Below, one piece after another: positions 7,270 to 15,262 of a stretch of 64,000 nucleotides of DNA. Source of the stretch: Chryseobacterium sp. CH21 (lineage in GTDB: Bacteria > Bacteroidota > Bacteroidia > Flavobacteriales > Weeksellaceae); the NCBI RefSeq assembly GCF_004119445.1, contig NZ_QICI01000070.1:26322-90321 (forward strand), in the 5' to 3' direction. Each line of letters starts with the position of its first letter. The stretch's first letter is position 1. Both the position numbers and the translations under genes were made by a program. The notes under the pieces were generated by a model. The model had not been told where the DNA came from. It did not search any database and saw only the letters and a program-made list of their open reading frames with translations.

Positions 7270-9318
7270 TTACTTTTTAATTACTTTAATATTTTGCTGA
7301 GTTCCGTCTTTCATCTCTAAAACAAGAATATAAAGACCTTCTGAGAGATCATGTAACCTTAATGTTGATTCAGGATTAGTAATTGTTTTTATCAGCTTGC
7401 CCGAAACATCTATTAGCTTAGCCGTTTTCACTAGTTCAGGCTTATTGATATTAATAATTTCTGAGAAAGGGTTTGGATGGGCTTTTACTGTTTCTTTAGC
7501 CGCAGTTTCTGAAGTATTTAAACAACCCGCAGCATCTACAGTAGCTGTTACCTGTTGACGAGATGATTCACCACAACCAGTAGTAAAACTTAAGTTATAA
7601 AAATAGAAGTAATAGGCAGGATAGCTTGTGAAAGTAGTTCCGGTAATAACCAGTTCCGGTGTAGAATATGGAAAGGTTGCTCCCACTGAATTTCTAAATA
7701 AACCTGCACTTCCAGATCTTCTCATTGAGTAGGTACCTGCAGGCAAATATGTATTCAGTGTTACTATTTGAGGAGTTGCATTACCAGCTCCAGTTGTTAC
7801 AAATGGTGTTATACTCATTAGCACTCCTGCTCCATTCAATATTTCAATTGTACCGGATTGGTTAGCTGTTCCTGAAAATACATCAACAGTTTTTAATAAT
7901 AAAGGAGTATTGACTGTAAATAATAAGTCCCAGGCTGTATTGGTATTAGAGCTTGTTCCTAAGCTAGCTGGTGTAGTAGGTCCAACATTTTTTACTGTCC
8001 CAACATTTGAAGCGGCTGCCCAGTAGTTTGTTGTACTGGCAAGAGGTGCTGTTGTGTATGTATTCCCAGTTCCAACAAGATTACCGCCAGTGGCTGCATC
8101 ATACCAATTTACATAAGCCCCTGCTTCTGTAGTTGCAGATAAAGTTGCACTACCGCTAGGACAAACTGTTGCTCCATTTGTTGTTAATATTACAGGCGGT
8201 TGGCAAGGCGTTAAAATATATGAATATGCCGGAGTCCATTCACTGAAATTTCCTGCTCCACAATTGGATCTTACCCAAACATAATACATAGTTGCCGGAG
8301 CTAATGAATTAATTGTTATTGATGTACCGGAAATATTAGTGTGTGTTGGAGTTGTAGTGCTTATTGGTGCAGTGTTGGAAGTACTATAATATACATCATA
8401 ATTACTTGGTGTAGGCATAGGAGCTGCCCAGTTAGCTGTAATAGAGTTTGTTGTGGAAGAGTTTGTTGTGAAGGTTGGAGCAAAACAGGCAGGGGGCGTC
8501 CATGTATAAGTAAATCCCGCTGGTGGCATACCGGAAGCAGCACCTGCTGTTGTACTAGTATATTGAGTACTTGTATTATCAGTTCCTGGGGTAGAGCTCG
8601 TAAACGCTAACGTACTTGCATTTAATCTGTTATTATAATCTAAGTTTGATGCACCACGAAGCCCAATCTGAGCGCTTCCGGAAACATTAGTAGAGCCAAT
8701 AGCAAAGGCTCCGCTATTGTATACCATATCAATAGTATTACTTGTCTCTTTCAATCTAATTTGAAAAGAAAATGTATAGGCAGAAGTGGAAGAAGTACTG
8801 TATGCCGGTCTAAAGTTTGTCCATTGAATAACTACTTCCCTGTTAGGAGCAGTTCCTAAAACATCAGTACGGATATCTCCTGTTACCCCACCCAAATTAG
8901 CAATTGTATTTAAACTTTTCCCAAATGCCGAGATTGTTCCACTATAAGTCTCTGCAGATGATACAGGAGTAGAATTCGCTGTCCCTGGAGCGGTTGTTCC
9001 AAAAGTAATATAGCCATTAGAGGAAACTTTAATACTTGAGTAGACAGTACCATTATAATTAAAATTAAAAGGTAATGTAACATCATAAGGTGTTACCTGA
9101 TATAAACTTGCAGCTCCTGAGTTTGCTGTTGCTGTACCTAAAACTGTACCCCCACTAAGAGCTGTAAAAGTTCCTGTAGACTGTGCAAACGAATATGCTT
9201 TTGCCTGTGCATTCACCAATGAATATACCCCTGATAAAAACAAAAAGCAAATTGACGAAGCTTTTAAGCTCCTTTTTAGGGAATGTCTAATTTTTTTAAA
9301 ATTGTAATTATTCTTCAT
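7270..9318 (-). CDS. Secreted T9SS type A sorting domain protein with FN3 and Ig-like modules
   Basis: The ATG at 9318 (MKNNYNFKK) is chosen because it gives a normal signal peptide, basic then hydrophobic, ending near SLVNAQA; an upstream ATG at 9357 adds only a 13-residue AT-rich leader. The mature protein starts with a Ser/Thr/Gly-rich beta domain. A fibronectin type III module follows (PACFAPTFTTN...YYVWVRSNCGAG), then an Ig-like module (GATVCPSGSATLSA...NWYDAATGG), and then a second Ser/Thr-rich beta region. The C-terminal 75 residues (HPNPFSEIININ...EGLYILVLEMKDG...KVIKK) are a type A sorting signal for export by the type IX system to the cell surface. The substrate or partner is unknown; adhesion or matrix binding is a guess. 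Confidence 0.85.
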   Translation of the reverse strand: MKNNYNFKKIRHSLKRSLKASSICFLFLSGVYSLVNAQAKAYSFAQSTGTFTALSGGTVLGTATANSGAASLYQVTPYDVTLPFNFNYNGTVYSSIKVSSNGYITFGTTAPGTANSTPVSSAETYSGTISAFGKSLNTIANLGGVTGDIRTDVLGTAPNREVVIQWTNFRPAYSTSSTSAYTFSFQIRLKETSNTIDMVYNSGAFAIGSTNVSGSAQIGLRGASNLDYNNRLNASTLAFTSSTPGTDNTSTQYTSTTAGAASGMPPAGFTYTWTPPACFAPTFTTNSSTTNSITANWAAPMPTPSNYDVYYSTSNTAPISTTTPTHTNISGTSITINSLAPATMYYVWVRSNCGAGNFSEWTPAYSYILTPCQPPVILTTNGATVCPSGSATLSATTEAGAYVNWYDAATGGNLVGTGNTYTTAPLASTTNYWAAASNVGTVKNVGPTTPASLGTSSNTNTAWDLLFTVNTPLLLKTVDVFSGTANQSGTIEILNGAGVLMSITPFVTTGAGNATPQIVTLNTYLPAGTYSMRRSGSAGLFRNSVGATFPYSTPELVITGTTFTSYPAYYFYFYNLSFTTGCGESSRQQVTATVDAAGCLNTSETAAKETVKAHPNPFSEIININKPELVKTAKLIDVSGKLIKTITNPESTLRLHDLSEGLYILVLEMKDGTQQNIKVIKK

Positions 9319-9541
9319 AGAATAAAGATTGTTTTCAAATATAACAATTTTCAACAATATTCAAAAAAAACAACACTTTTACAAACAATAAAATAAATTT
9401 AAAAGCAAAATAAAATATTTTATTCTTAAAAACCACACAAAAATTGAAAATAATACAATACAAAAGACTTAATTAAAAAAAATTTATTTATTCTTTACAA
9501 TTTGTCTACCAACAAAATTCATATTGACATCAATAAACAAT
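9319..9541. other. AT-rich noncoding region upstream of the T9SS gene
   Basis: This is the first part of a 537-bp gene-free gap. It is very A/T rich with no convincing open frame. It presumably holds the minus-strand promoter of the T9SS gene, but no clear TAnnTTTG element with a matching upstream TTTG was found. Confidence 0.4.
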
Positions 9542-9582
9542 AAAAAATAGGCTGTCCGAAAAGTTTGGACAGCCTATTTTTT
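9542..9582. terminator. Strong bidirectional hairpin terminator
   Basis: A 16-bp perfect stem (9542-9557 with 9567-9582) contains TAGGCTGTCC and its complement. It has a 9-nt loop and A-tract/T-tract flanks on both sides. It lies downstream of the relic at 9601-9780 and of the pseudouridine synthase operon on the minus strand. Confidence 0.8.
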
Positions 9583-9600
9583 AATTTTTTTAACTCAATA

Positions 9601-9780
9601 TTATTTTTTAATGGTTTTTACATGAGTAATACCTCTATCTTTCATTATCAAATTAAAAATACACAATTCCTATAAGAAGCATATTGAAAATAACAATTAG
9701 GCCCTTAAACCCTATATAAAACTATGATAAAATAGGAAATTCCATGAGATTTTATATGATTAAGAGTAAGTTCTACAGAA
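9601..9780 (-). pseudogene. Decayed T9SS C-terminal sorting domain relic
   Basis: The minus strand ends in a short open stretch reading FNLIMKDRGITHVKTIKK and a stop at 9601. This resembles the EMKDGTQQNIKVIKK end of the intact T9SS protein nearby. Upstream, in other frames, segments such as VELTLNHIKSHGISYFII resemble the start of a sorting domain but are interrupted by stops and frame changes. No start or upstream domain survives. I read it as the remnant of a second cargo gene; the similarity is judged by eye. Confidence 0.45.
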
Positions 9781-9855
9781 GAAGCCTCCATCGTTCCTAT
9801 TACATGAGTAAATTAATAGCAATAATATAAAAAAGTAATATCTTTATTTTTCTCA

Positions 9856-10533
9856 TTATTCTTCACAAGCTCTCCATATTGCATCATTCTGCGGAACAGG
9901 AGCTATGATTTCAATGTTTTCTTTGGTTACCGGATGAATAAATTCCAGTTTTCTTGCATGAAGATTGATTCCTCCATCAGGATTGGAGCGTGGTGCTCCG
10001 TATTTCAGATCTCCTTTGATCGGAACTCCCGTTTTGGATAGCTGGGCTCTGATCTGATGGTGCCTTCCGGTTTCAAGATCAATTTCAAGAAGAAGATAAT
10101 TATCCAGAGTTTTGATCACATTATAAATCAAAATCGCTTCTTTTGCTCCTTCTGTAGCTTTCGGAAAAACAATCGCTTTATTGTTCTTTTCGTTTTTCTT
10201 TAAATAATGAACCAGCCTTTGGCTTTGCGGAATCATTTCTTTCCCGACAACTGCCCAATACGTTTTTTTCACTTCACGGTTTTTCACCATCTGAGTAAGA
10301 CGTGAAAGTGCTTTGGACGTTTTTGCATAGATCACCAGCCCGGATGTGGGGCGGTCTATACGATGAACCAAGCCGAGAAAAACATTTCCCGGCTTAGCAT
10401 CTCTTATTTTTATAAAATTCTTGATAGATTCTAATAGTGATTCATCTCCGGTTTTATCACCCTGTACAAGCTGACCCACCTTTTTATTAATCACCAGAAG
10501 ATGGTTGTCTTCATATATAATCTGCTCCTTCAT
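9856..10533 (-). CDS. RluA-family 23S rRNA/tRNA pseudouridine synthase
   Basis: The catalytic motif HRIDRPTSGLVIYAK, with the essential Asp, is at about residues 58-72, followed by KTYWAVV and the typical ETGRHHQIRAQL and GDLKYGA blocks. The protein has 225 residues and starts directly with the catalytic domain (IIYEDNHLLVINK), so the N-terminal S4 RNA-binding domain of RluC/RluD is absent. The exact uridine target cannot be told. It is 11 bp from the small membrane protein gene upstream. Confidence 0.88.
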   Translation of the reverse strand: MKEQIIYEDNHLLVINKKVGQLVQGDKTGDESLLESIKNFIKIRDAKPGNVFLGLVHRIDRPTSGLVIYAKTSKALSRLTQMVKNREVKKTYWAVVGKEMIPQSQRLVHYLKKNEKNNKAIVFPKATEGAKEAILIYNVIKTLDNYLLLEIDLETGRHHQIRAQLSKTGVPIKGDLKYGAPRSNPDGGINLHARKLEFIHPVTKENIEIIAPVPQNDAIWRACEE

Positions 10534-10544
10534 ACTTTTTCAGT

Positions 10545-10859
10545 CTATCTTCTTCTATTGGATAATGACAGTATAATCCCTGCCAGAAGACCTACGGTTT
10601 TAACAGCTGAAAGCTTTGAGCCTTCTGGTATGAATGCTCCTAATACACAGATTGCAGCAGCAGCATACATAGCATACACAAAGTTCTTATTGGTAAGCAA
10701 CGGAGCCTGAATGAAAAAACTAGCCCCTATCAGCACATAGAAAACTTTTCTAGAAAGTAAATGATTAACTTCCGGAGAGAACAGATTAAACCACCCTACA
10801 GCAAGACAAATTAATGCGGCGATAGATAATATTCCCTGGATAGATTGTTGATTCTGCAT
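10545..10859 (-). CDS. Small integral membrane protein, unknown function
   Basis: This 104-residue protein has three or four hydrophobic segments (ILSIAALICLAVGWFNLF, VFYVLIGASFFIQAPLL, YAMYAAAAICVLGAFI, TVGLLAGIILSL) and a basic tail NRRR. I do not recognise the family. It starts 3 bp after the panB stop and ends 11 bp before the pseudouridine synthase, so the three probably share a transcript. Confidence 0.7.
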   Translation of the reverse strand: MQNQQSIQGILSIAALICLAVGWFNLFSPEVNHLLSRKVFYVLIGASFFIQAPLLTNKNFVYAMYAAAAICVLGAFIPEGSKLSAVKTVGLLAGIILSLSNRRR

Positions 10860-10862
10860 GGA

Positions 10863-11677
10863 TTAATAGCTTTCGTTTTCATTTGGAAACTCAACGCTTT
10901 TCACATCTTTTACATATTGAGCAACAGCTCCGGTAATTTCTGTGTAAAGGTCAAGGTATCTTCTTAAGAATTTCGGGCTGAAACCTTTGTTCATTCCCAC
11001 CATATCATGATACACCAAAACCTGTCCGTCACAATGTGCACCGGCACCGATTCCAATGGTAGGAATAGAAATACTTTCAGTCACCTTCTTTGCTAAATCT
11101 GCCGGAATTTTTTCCAAAACGATTGAAAAACATCCTAATTCTTCCAAAAGCTGTGCATCAGCGATCAGTTTTTCAGCTTCTGCTTCTTCTTTAGCTCTTA
11201 CTTTATACGTTCCGAATTTATAAATAGACTGTGGTGTTAATCCCAAATGTCCCATTACCGGAATTCCGGCATTGATGATTTTTTTGATAGACTTGGAAAT
11301 TTCTTTTCCACCTTCAATTTTTACAGCATGTGCCCCACCTTCCTTCATCATTCTTACCGCAGACTCCAGTGCTTTTTCAGGATTACTCTGATAAGTTCCG
11401 AAAGGTAAATCTGCTACCACCAAAGCTCTGTCGGTTCCTCTTACCACACTTTGAGCGTGATAGATCATTTGATCCAGCGTAATAGGCAATGTGGTTTCAA
11501 AACCAGCCATTACATTTGCTGCAGAGTCTCCAATCAAAATAGCATCTACTCCACCTGCATCTACCATTTTGCTGTGGTAAAATCATAGGCTGTAAGCATG
11601 GTTATTTTCTCCTTGTCGAATTTCATTTTACGCAAGGTTTCAGTCGTAACTTTTTTAATTTCAGAGTGAACAGACAT
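10863..11677 (-). pseudogene. panB: panB, ketopantoate hydroxymethyltransferase, split by an apparent 1-base deletion
   Basis: PanB makes ketopantoate from ketoisovalerate for pantothenate and CoA synthesis. The minus strand starts at 11677 with MSVHSEIKKVTTETLRKMKF and continues through ITMLTAYDFTTAK. It then runs into TGG TAG at the A4 run (11567-11570). Adding one A gives TTAKMVDAGGVDAILIGDSA and joins the rest of the enzyme (10863-11567) in frame, for 271 residues, the usual size. The downstream part contains GDSAANV, GGAHAVKIEGG, MGHLGLTPQS and IGIGAGAHCDGQVLV. As written, only an N-truncated 234-residue product could start at the internal Met. A sequencing indel is likely, given three similar cases in this window. 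Confidence 0.85.
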
Positions 11678-11702
11678 AATTTATCTATTTTTAAAAGTTA
11701 AA

Positions 11703-11723
11703 AAGTCGGCCTTGAGCCGACTT
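11703..11723 (-). terminator. Terminator of the Crp-family regulator
   Basis: An 8-bp perfect stem (AAGTCGGC 11703-11710 with GCCGACTT 11716-11723) has a 5-nt loop and a T-rich tail on the minus strand. It lies 16 bp past the regulator stop. Confidence 0.75.
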
Positions 11724-11738
11724 AAGTTTTTGTATGAT

Positions 11739-12452
11739 TTATAAAACTACGTGACCGAGTTTCATGAGTTTGTCGTGATTTAAGATCTTGATATTTCTTC
11801 CGTCTACTTCAATCAGACTATCCTGTTTGAATTCCGAAATCAGACGGATAGCACTTTCTGTAGCGGTACCGATAATATTGGCAATTTCTTCTCTCGTTAA
11901 TGAGATCTTGATAAAACCTTCAGGATCTACCCCCAGCTTCTGTTCCAAAAGCAACAGAATTTCAGCCAGTCTTTCTCTTACCGTTTTCTGAGCAAGGAAA
12001 GTAATGGTATTGGAAGATTCTCCTAATTCGTATGAAATTTTCTGAAGCATTACGAAAGACAGCTGTGGATCTACTTCCAAAAGATACATAAAGATATCTG
12101 CTGGTAAGAACACACATTCAATATCTGTCATTGCTTCTGCTTTGGCCTGGAAATTTTCCCCGCAAAGCAAAGAACGATAGCCGATGATATCCCCTTCTTT
12201 GATAAATCTTAAAATTTGATCTTTCCCGAACGCTCCTGATTTCGAAAGTTTGGCAGCTCCTTTTTCCAGAACAAACACTCCTTTTGGAGTTTCACCATCC
12301 TCGAAGATGGTATCGTGTTTTTGAAAACTCAGTTTCTTTTTGCCATTAATGTATTTTTCAAAATCTGCGCTAGAAAGTCTTTCTTTAAATGATTTATCAT
12401 TAAAAACTCTGGCGAACCTCTCTTCAATTGCTATCTGTTGTTCCTGCGGCAT
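11739..12452 (-). CDS. Crp/Fnr-family transcriptional regulator
   Basis: The protein has 237 residues. An N-terminal cyclic-nucleotide-binding-type beta-barrel (KHDTIFEDGETPKGVFVLEKG, GDIIGYRSLLCGE) is followed by a dimer helix. The C-terminal winged helix-turn-helix reads LTREEIANIIGTATESAIRLISEFKQD. The N-terminal cysteine cluster of oxygen-sensing FNR is missing; only isolated Cys residues are present. It is therefore not a classical Fe-S FNR by sequence. It diverges from ccoI with an 88-bp gap, and regulation of the cbb3 cluster is a reasonable inference. Confidence 0.88.
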   Translation of the reverse strand: MPQEQQIAIEERFARVFNDKSFKERLSSADFEKYINGKKKLSFQKHDTIFEDGETPKGVFVLEKGAAKLSKSGAFGKDQILRFIKEGDIIGYRSLLCGENFQAKAEAMTDIECVFLPADIFMYLLEVDPQLSFVMLQKISYELGESSNTITFLAQKTVRERLAEILLLLEQKLGVDPEGFIKISLTREEIANIIGTATESAIRLISEFKQDSLIEVDGRNIKILNHDKLMKLGHVVL

Positions 12453-12540
12453 TTTATATGATATTTATCACAAAAATAGAACTTTTTAACACGATAAACA
12501 AAAAAAATTGTTATAATTTTGTAGTTCAATATTTTATGGG

Positions 12541-14919
12541 GTGAGCGAGAACTGTTTTCATTGTGGTCAAGGGATAGAAAAAGAGAGAATTTTATTTAAC
12601 GAAAAGACTTTCTGCTGTAATGGATGTAAGTCTGTTTACGAGATTCTAAATTTAAATCATTTAGGCAATTTTTATGAGCTTAATAAAGGAGCGGGAATTC
12701 GTCCGAATGATGAAAATTCTACTCAATTTGACTACTTAGACACACCGGAAATTTTTGATAAAGTCACTGATTTCTCTGAAGGAAACACCAGTCTTGTTAC
12801 ATTCAAAATCCCTGTAATTCACTGTTCTTCGTGTATCTGGCTATTGGAAAGTCTTCACACATTAAACCCGCACATTAAATATTCGCAGGTTAACTTCACA
12901 AGAAAGACCTTACAGATTTCATTCAATCATAACGATCTGAAATTAAGCGAACTTGCTAAGTTTTTAACCAACCTAGGATACAAACCGGTGATCAGCCTTG
13001 AAACCGCTGACAAAAATGAAGATCATCTTGACAAATCTTTATTGGTAAAATTTGCTATTGCTGCTTTTGCATTTGGTAATGGAATGTTCCTTGCCTTTCC
13101 TGAATATATTGGAGGAGAAGATTATTGGATGGAGCATTACAGAGGCTTATTCAGAACTTTAATATTCCTTCTGGCAACACCCGTTGTATTCTACTCAGCT
13201 TCAGACTATTATAAATCAGCATGGTACGGTTTAAAAAATAAGATTGTCAACATTGATGTTCCGATTGTCTTAGGAATTTTTGTACTATACGGAAGAAGTA
13301 TCTACGAAGTGGTAACGGATTATGGCCCGGGATATTTTGATACCCTTTGCGGACTTTTATTCTTTATGCTCCTCGGCAAAATTTTCCAGAAAAGAACATA
13401 CAATGCTCTTTCCTATGACAGAGATTATAAATCTTTCTATCCGATTGCTGTAACGAAAGTAGATTTTGAAGGAAAACAAGATAACATTCTTCTTTCAGAG
13501 GTAAAAGTAGGAGACCGAATTCTGGTGAGAAACCAGGAAATCATTCCGGTAGATGCTATCCTGATCAACGGAGAAGGAAATATCGACAACAGTTTCATCA
13601 CGGGAGAAAGTGAAAGTATCAGCAAACAACCTGGAGATAAAATTTTCGCAGGAGGAAAACAGGTAGGGTCTTCTTTAGAACTTGAAGTAATTAAAAATGT
13701 AGATCAAAGTTATTTAACCCAGCTTTGGAATAAGGAAGCATTTAAAAAACACGAAACAGGCCTTGACACTCTGACAAACAATGTCAGTAAATATTTCACA
13801 TTCATTATTTTAGGTATCGCTTTAGTTGCCGGAACGTATTGGTATTTTATTGATTTAAAAATTATGTTCCAGGTTATTTCAGCCATTCTGATCATTGCGT
13901 GTCCTTGTGCACTTGCGTTATCCGCACCGTTCACTTTCGGTCACATTATGAGGATTTTAGGCCGAAATAAGTTCTATGTAAAAGATACTTTAACGATTGA
14001 AAAAATAGCGAAGCTTGATACCATTGTTTTTGATAAAACAGGAACTATTACCCACAGAAAAAAATCAAATATCAAATACGAAGGATCTGAGATCAACGAA
14101 TTTGATTCTCTGAATATTAAAACCTTATTAAAAAACTCCAACCACCCGCTTTCAAAATCATTATATGAATTCTTTGAAGTCAATGATGATTATTTCCCGG
14201 TAGAAAATTTCGTTGAAATTTCCGGAAAAGGATATGAAGCCAGTGTAAGAGGAACTCTTTATAAAATTGGTTCTGCCCGTTATAATAACCAGGAGCCTAA
14301 AAACCTTGAAACAGCAGTTTATATCAGCAAAAATGGAGAATATTTAGGAAAATTCATTTTCAAAAATGAATACCGTCCGAAGCTGAAAGAACTTTTCACT
14401 AAACTTACTAACTACAAAATATTTATCCTGAGCGGAGATAATTCCTCAGAAGAAAACCAGCTTAAAGAGCTTATTCCTAACTACAAAGGAATGGCCTTTA
14501 ACCAGAGCCCGGAAGATAAACTGAACTATATTAAAAGCCTTCAGGATCAGCACATGAAAGTAGCCATGCTTGGAGACGGTCTTAATGATGCAGGAGCTTT
14601 AAAACAAAGCAATGTAGGAATTGCAATTGCTGATGACACAAACAGTTTCACACCCTCTTCTGATGTGATTATGAATGGAGATAAAGTGGTTACCCTTGAC
14701 AATTACCTGAACGTTTGTAAAGGCTCTATTACCATTGTGAAAATGACATTTATAATCAGTTTTCTGTACAATATTGTTGGTTTAAGTTACGCTGTTACAG
14801 GGCATATGCATCCGCTCTTCGCTGCAATCATCATGCCAATCAGTTCCATCACGGTGGTTACCTTTACGACACTTTCAACCTGGATATTAGGTCGGAAACA
14901 TTTCAAAAAACAGGCGTAG
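12541..14919 (+). CDS. ccoI: Copper-exporting P1B-type ATPase for cbb3 oxidase assembly (CcoI/FixI)
   Basis: CcoI pumps copper for maturation of the CcoN active site. In this 792-residue protein a Cys-rich N-terminal zinc-ribbon-like segment (CFHCGQ, CCNGCK) and a heavy-metal domain with HCSSCIW precede the membrane part. The phosphatase motif TGES, the transmembrane CPC (IIACPCALALS), DKTGT and GDGLNDAGALK are all present. The frame opens with GTG at 12541. An ATG at 12536 is one base out of frame, and one extra G in the G4 run would make it the start. It leads the cbb3 cluster. Confidence 0.93.
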   Translation: MSENCFHCGQGIEKERILFNEKTFCCNGCKSVYEILNLNHLGNFYELNKGAGIRPNDENSTQFDYLDTPEIFDKVTDFSEGNTSLVTFKIPVIHCSSCIWLLESLHTLNPHIKYSQVNFTRKTLQISFNHNDLKLSELAKFLTNLGYKPVISLETADKNEDHLDKSLLVKFAIAAFAFGNGMFLAFPEYIGGEDYWMEHYRGLFRTLIFLLATPVVFYSASDYYKSAWYGLKNKIVNIDVPIVLGIFVLYGRSIYEVVTDYGPGYFDTLCGLLFFMLLGKIFQKRTYNALSYDRDYKSFYPIAVTKVDFEGKQDNILLSEVKVGDRILVRNQEIIPVDAILINGEGNIDNSFITGESESISKQPGDKIFAGGKQVGSSLELEVIKNVDQSYLTQLWNKEAFKKHETGLDTLTNNVSKYFTFIILGIALVAGTYWYFIDLKIMFQVISAILIIACPCALALSAPFTFGHIMRILGRNKFYVKDTLTIEKIAKLDTIVFDKTGTITHRKKSNIKYEGSEINEFDSLNIKTLLKNSNHPLSKSLYEFFEVNDDYFPVENFVEISGKGYEASVRGTLYKIGSARYNNQEPKNLETAVYISKNGEYLGKFIFKNEYRPKLKELFTKLTNYKIFILSGDNSSEENQLKELIPNYKGMAFNQSPEDKLNYIKSLQDQHMKVAMLGDGLNDAGALKQSNVGIAIADDTNSFTPSSDVIMNGDKVVTLDNYLNVCKGSITIVKMTFIISFLYNIVGLSYAVTGHMHPLFAAIIMPISSITVVTFTTLSTWILGRKHFKKQA

Positions 14920-15028
14920 AAGCCCTTATTTAGACTGATTTTAAATTAGCTGAAATCGGCATTTCGTGATGAATGTCATTATTTTTCACTAAATTTGAAC
15001 CCCGAAAATAGGTTAATTTTGTTGTCCA

Positions 15029-15241
15029 ATGGATATTCTATATTTAATGATCCTCTGCAGTGTTTCTTTAGCTGCGATTTTCTTGGTCGTATTTATAGTG
15101 TATGCCCGAAAAGGACAGTTTGAGGATGATGAATCTCCTGCTGTCAGAATCCTTTTCGATGATGAAAAAGTCAAAGAAAATGATGAACCAGGCAACAAAG
15201 ATAAAGACGAGAAAGAAATAGGAGAAAATAATAAAAATTGA
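15029..15241 (+). CDS. ccoS: cbb3-type oxidase assembly protein CcoS
   Basis: This 70-residue protein has one N-terminal transmembrane helix (LYLMILCSVSLAAIFLVVFI) followed by the CcoS signature YARKGQFEDDESPAVRILFDD. The tail is long, highly charged and Lys/Glu/Asp rich. CcoS is needed to insert cofactors into CcoN. It lies 21 bp before ccoNO and 109 bp after ccoI. Confidence 0.9.
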   Translation: MDILYLMILCSVSLAAIFLVVFIVYARKGQFEDDESPAVRILFDDEKVKENDEPGNKDKDEKEIGENNKN

Positions 15242-15262
15242 GAAAAATAGTGAATAGTTGAT

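Noticed and set aside
8341..8610. 89-residue plus-strand open frame rich in Cys and Trp
   Set aside because: It is antisense to the Ser/Thr-rich T9SS gene; the composition is a by-product of the opposite strand's ACT/ACA codons.
10863..11678. Programmed ribosomal frameshift in panB
   Set aside because: The AAAA run has no slippery heptamer or downstream structure, PanB is not known to use one, and three other homopolymer indels give a simpler explanation.
12453..12540. FNR box or clear promoter between the Crp-family gene and ccoI
   Set aside because: A TAATTTTG element is present at 12514-12521 but no TTTG at the right distance and no TTGAT-N4-ATCAA palindrome was found.
14994..15021. Promoter for ccoS (TTTG then TAATTTTG with 16-nt spacing)
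   Set aside because: It would leave a leader of only a few bases before the ATG at 15029; too uncertain to list.
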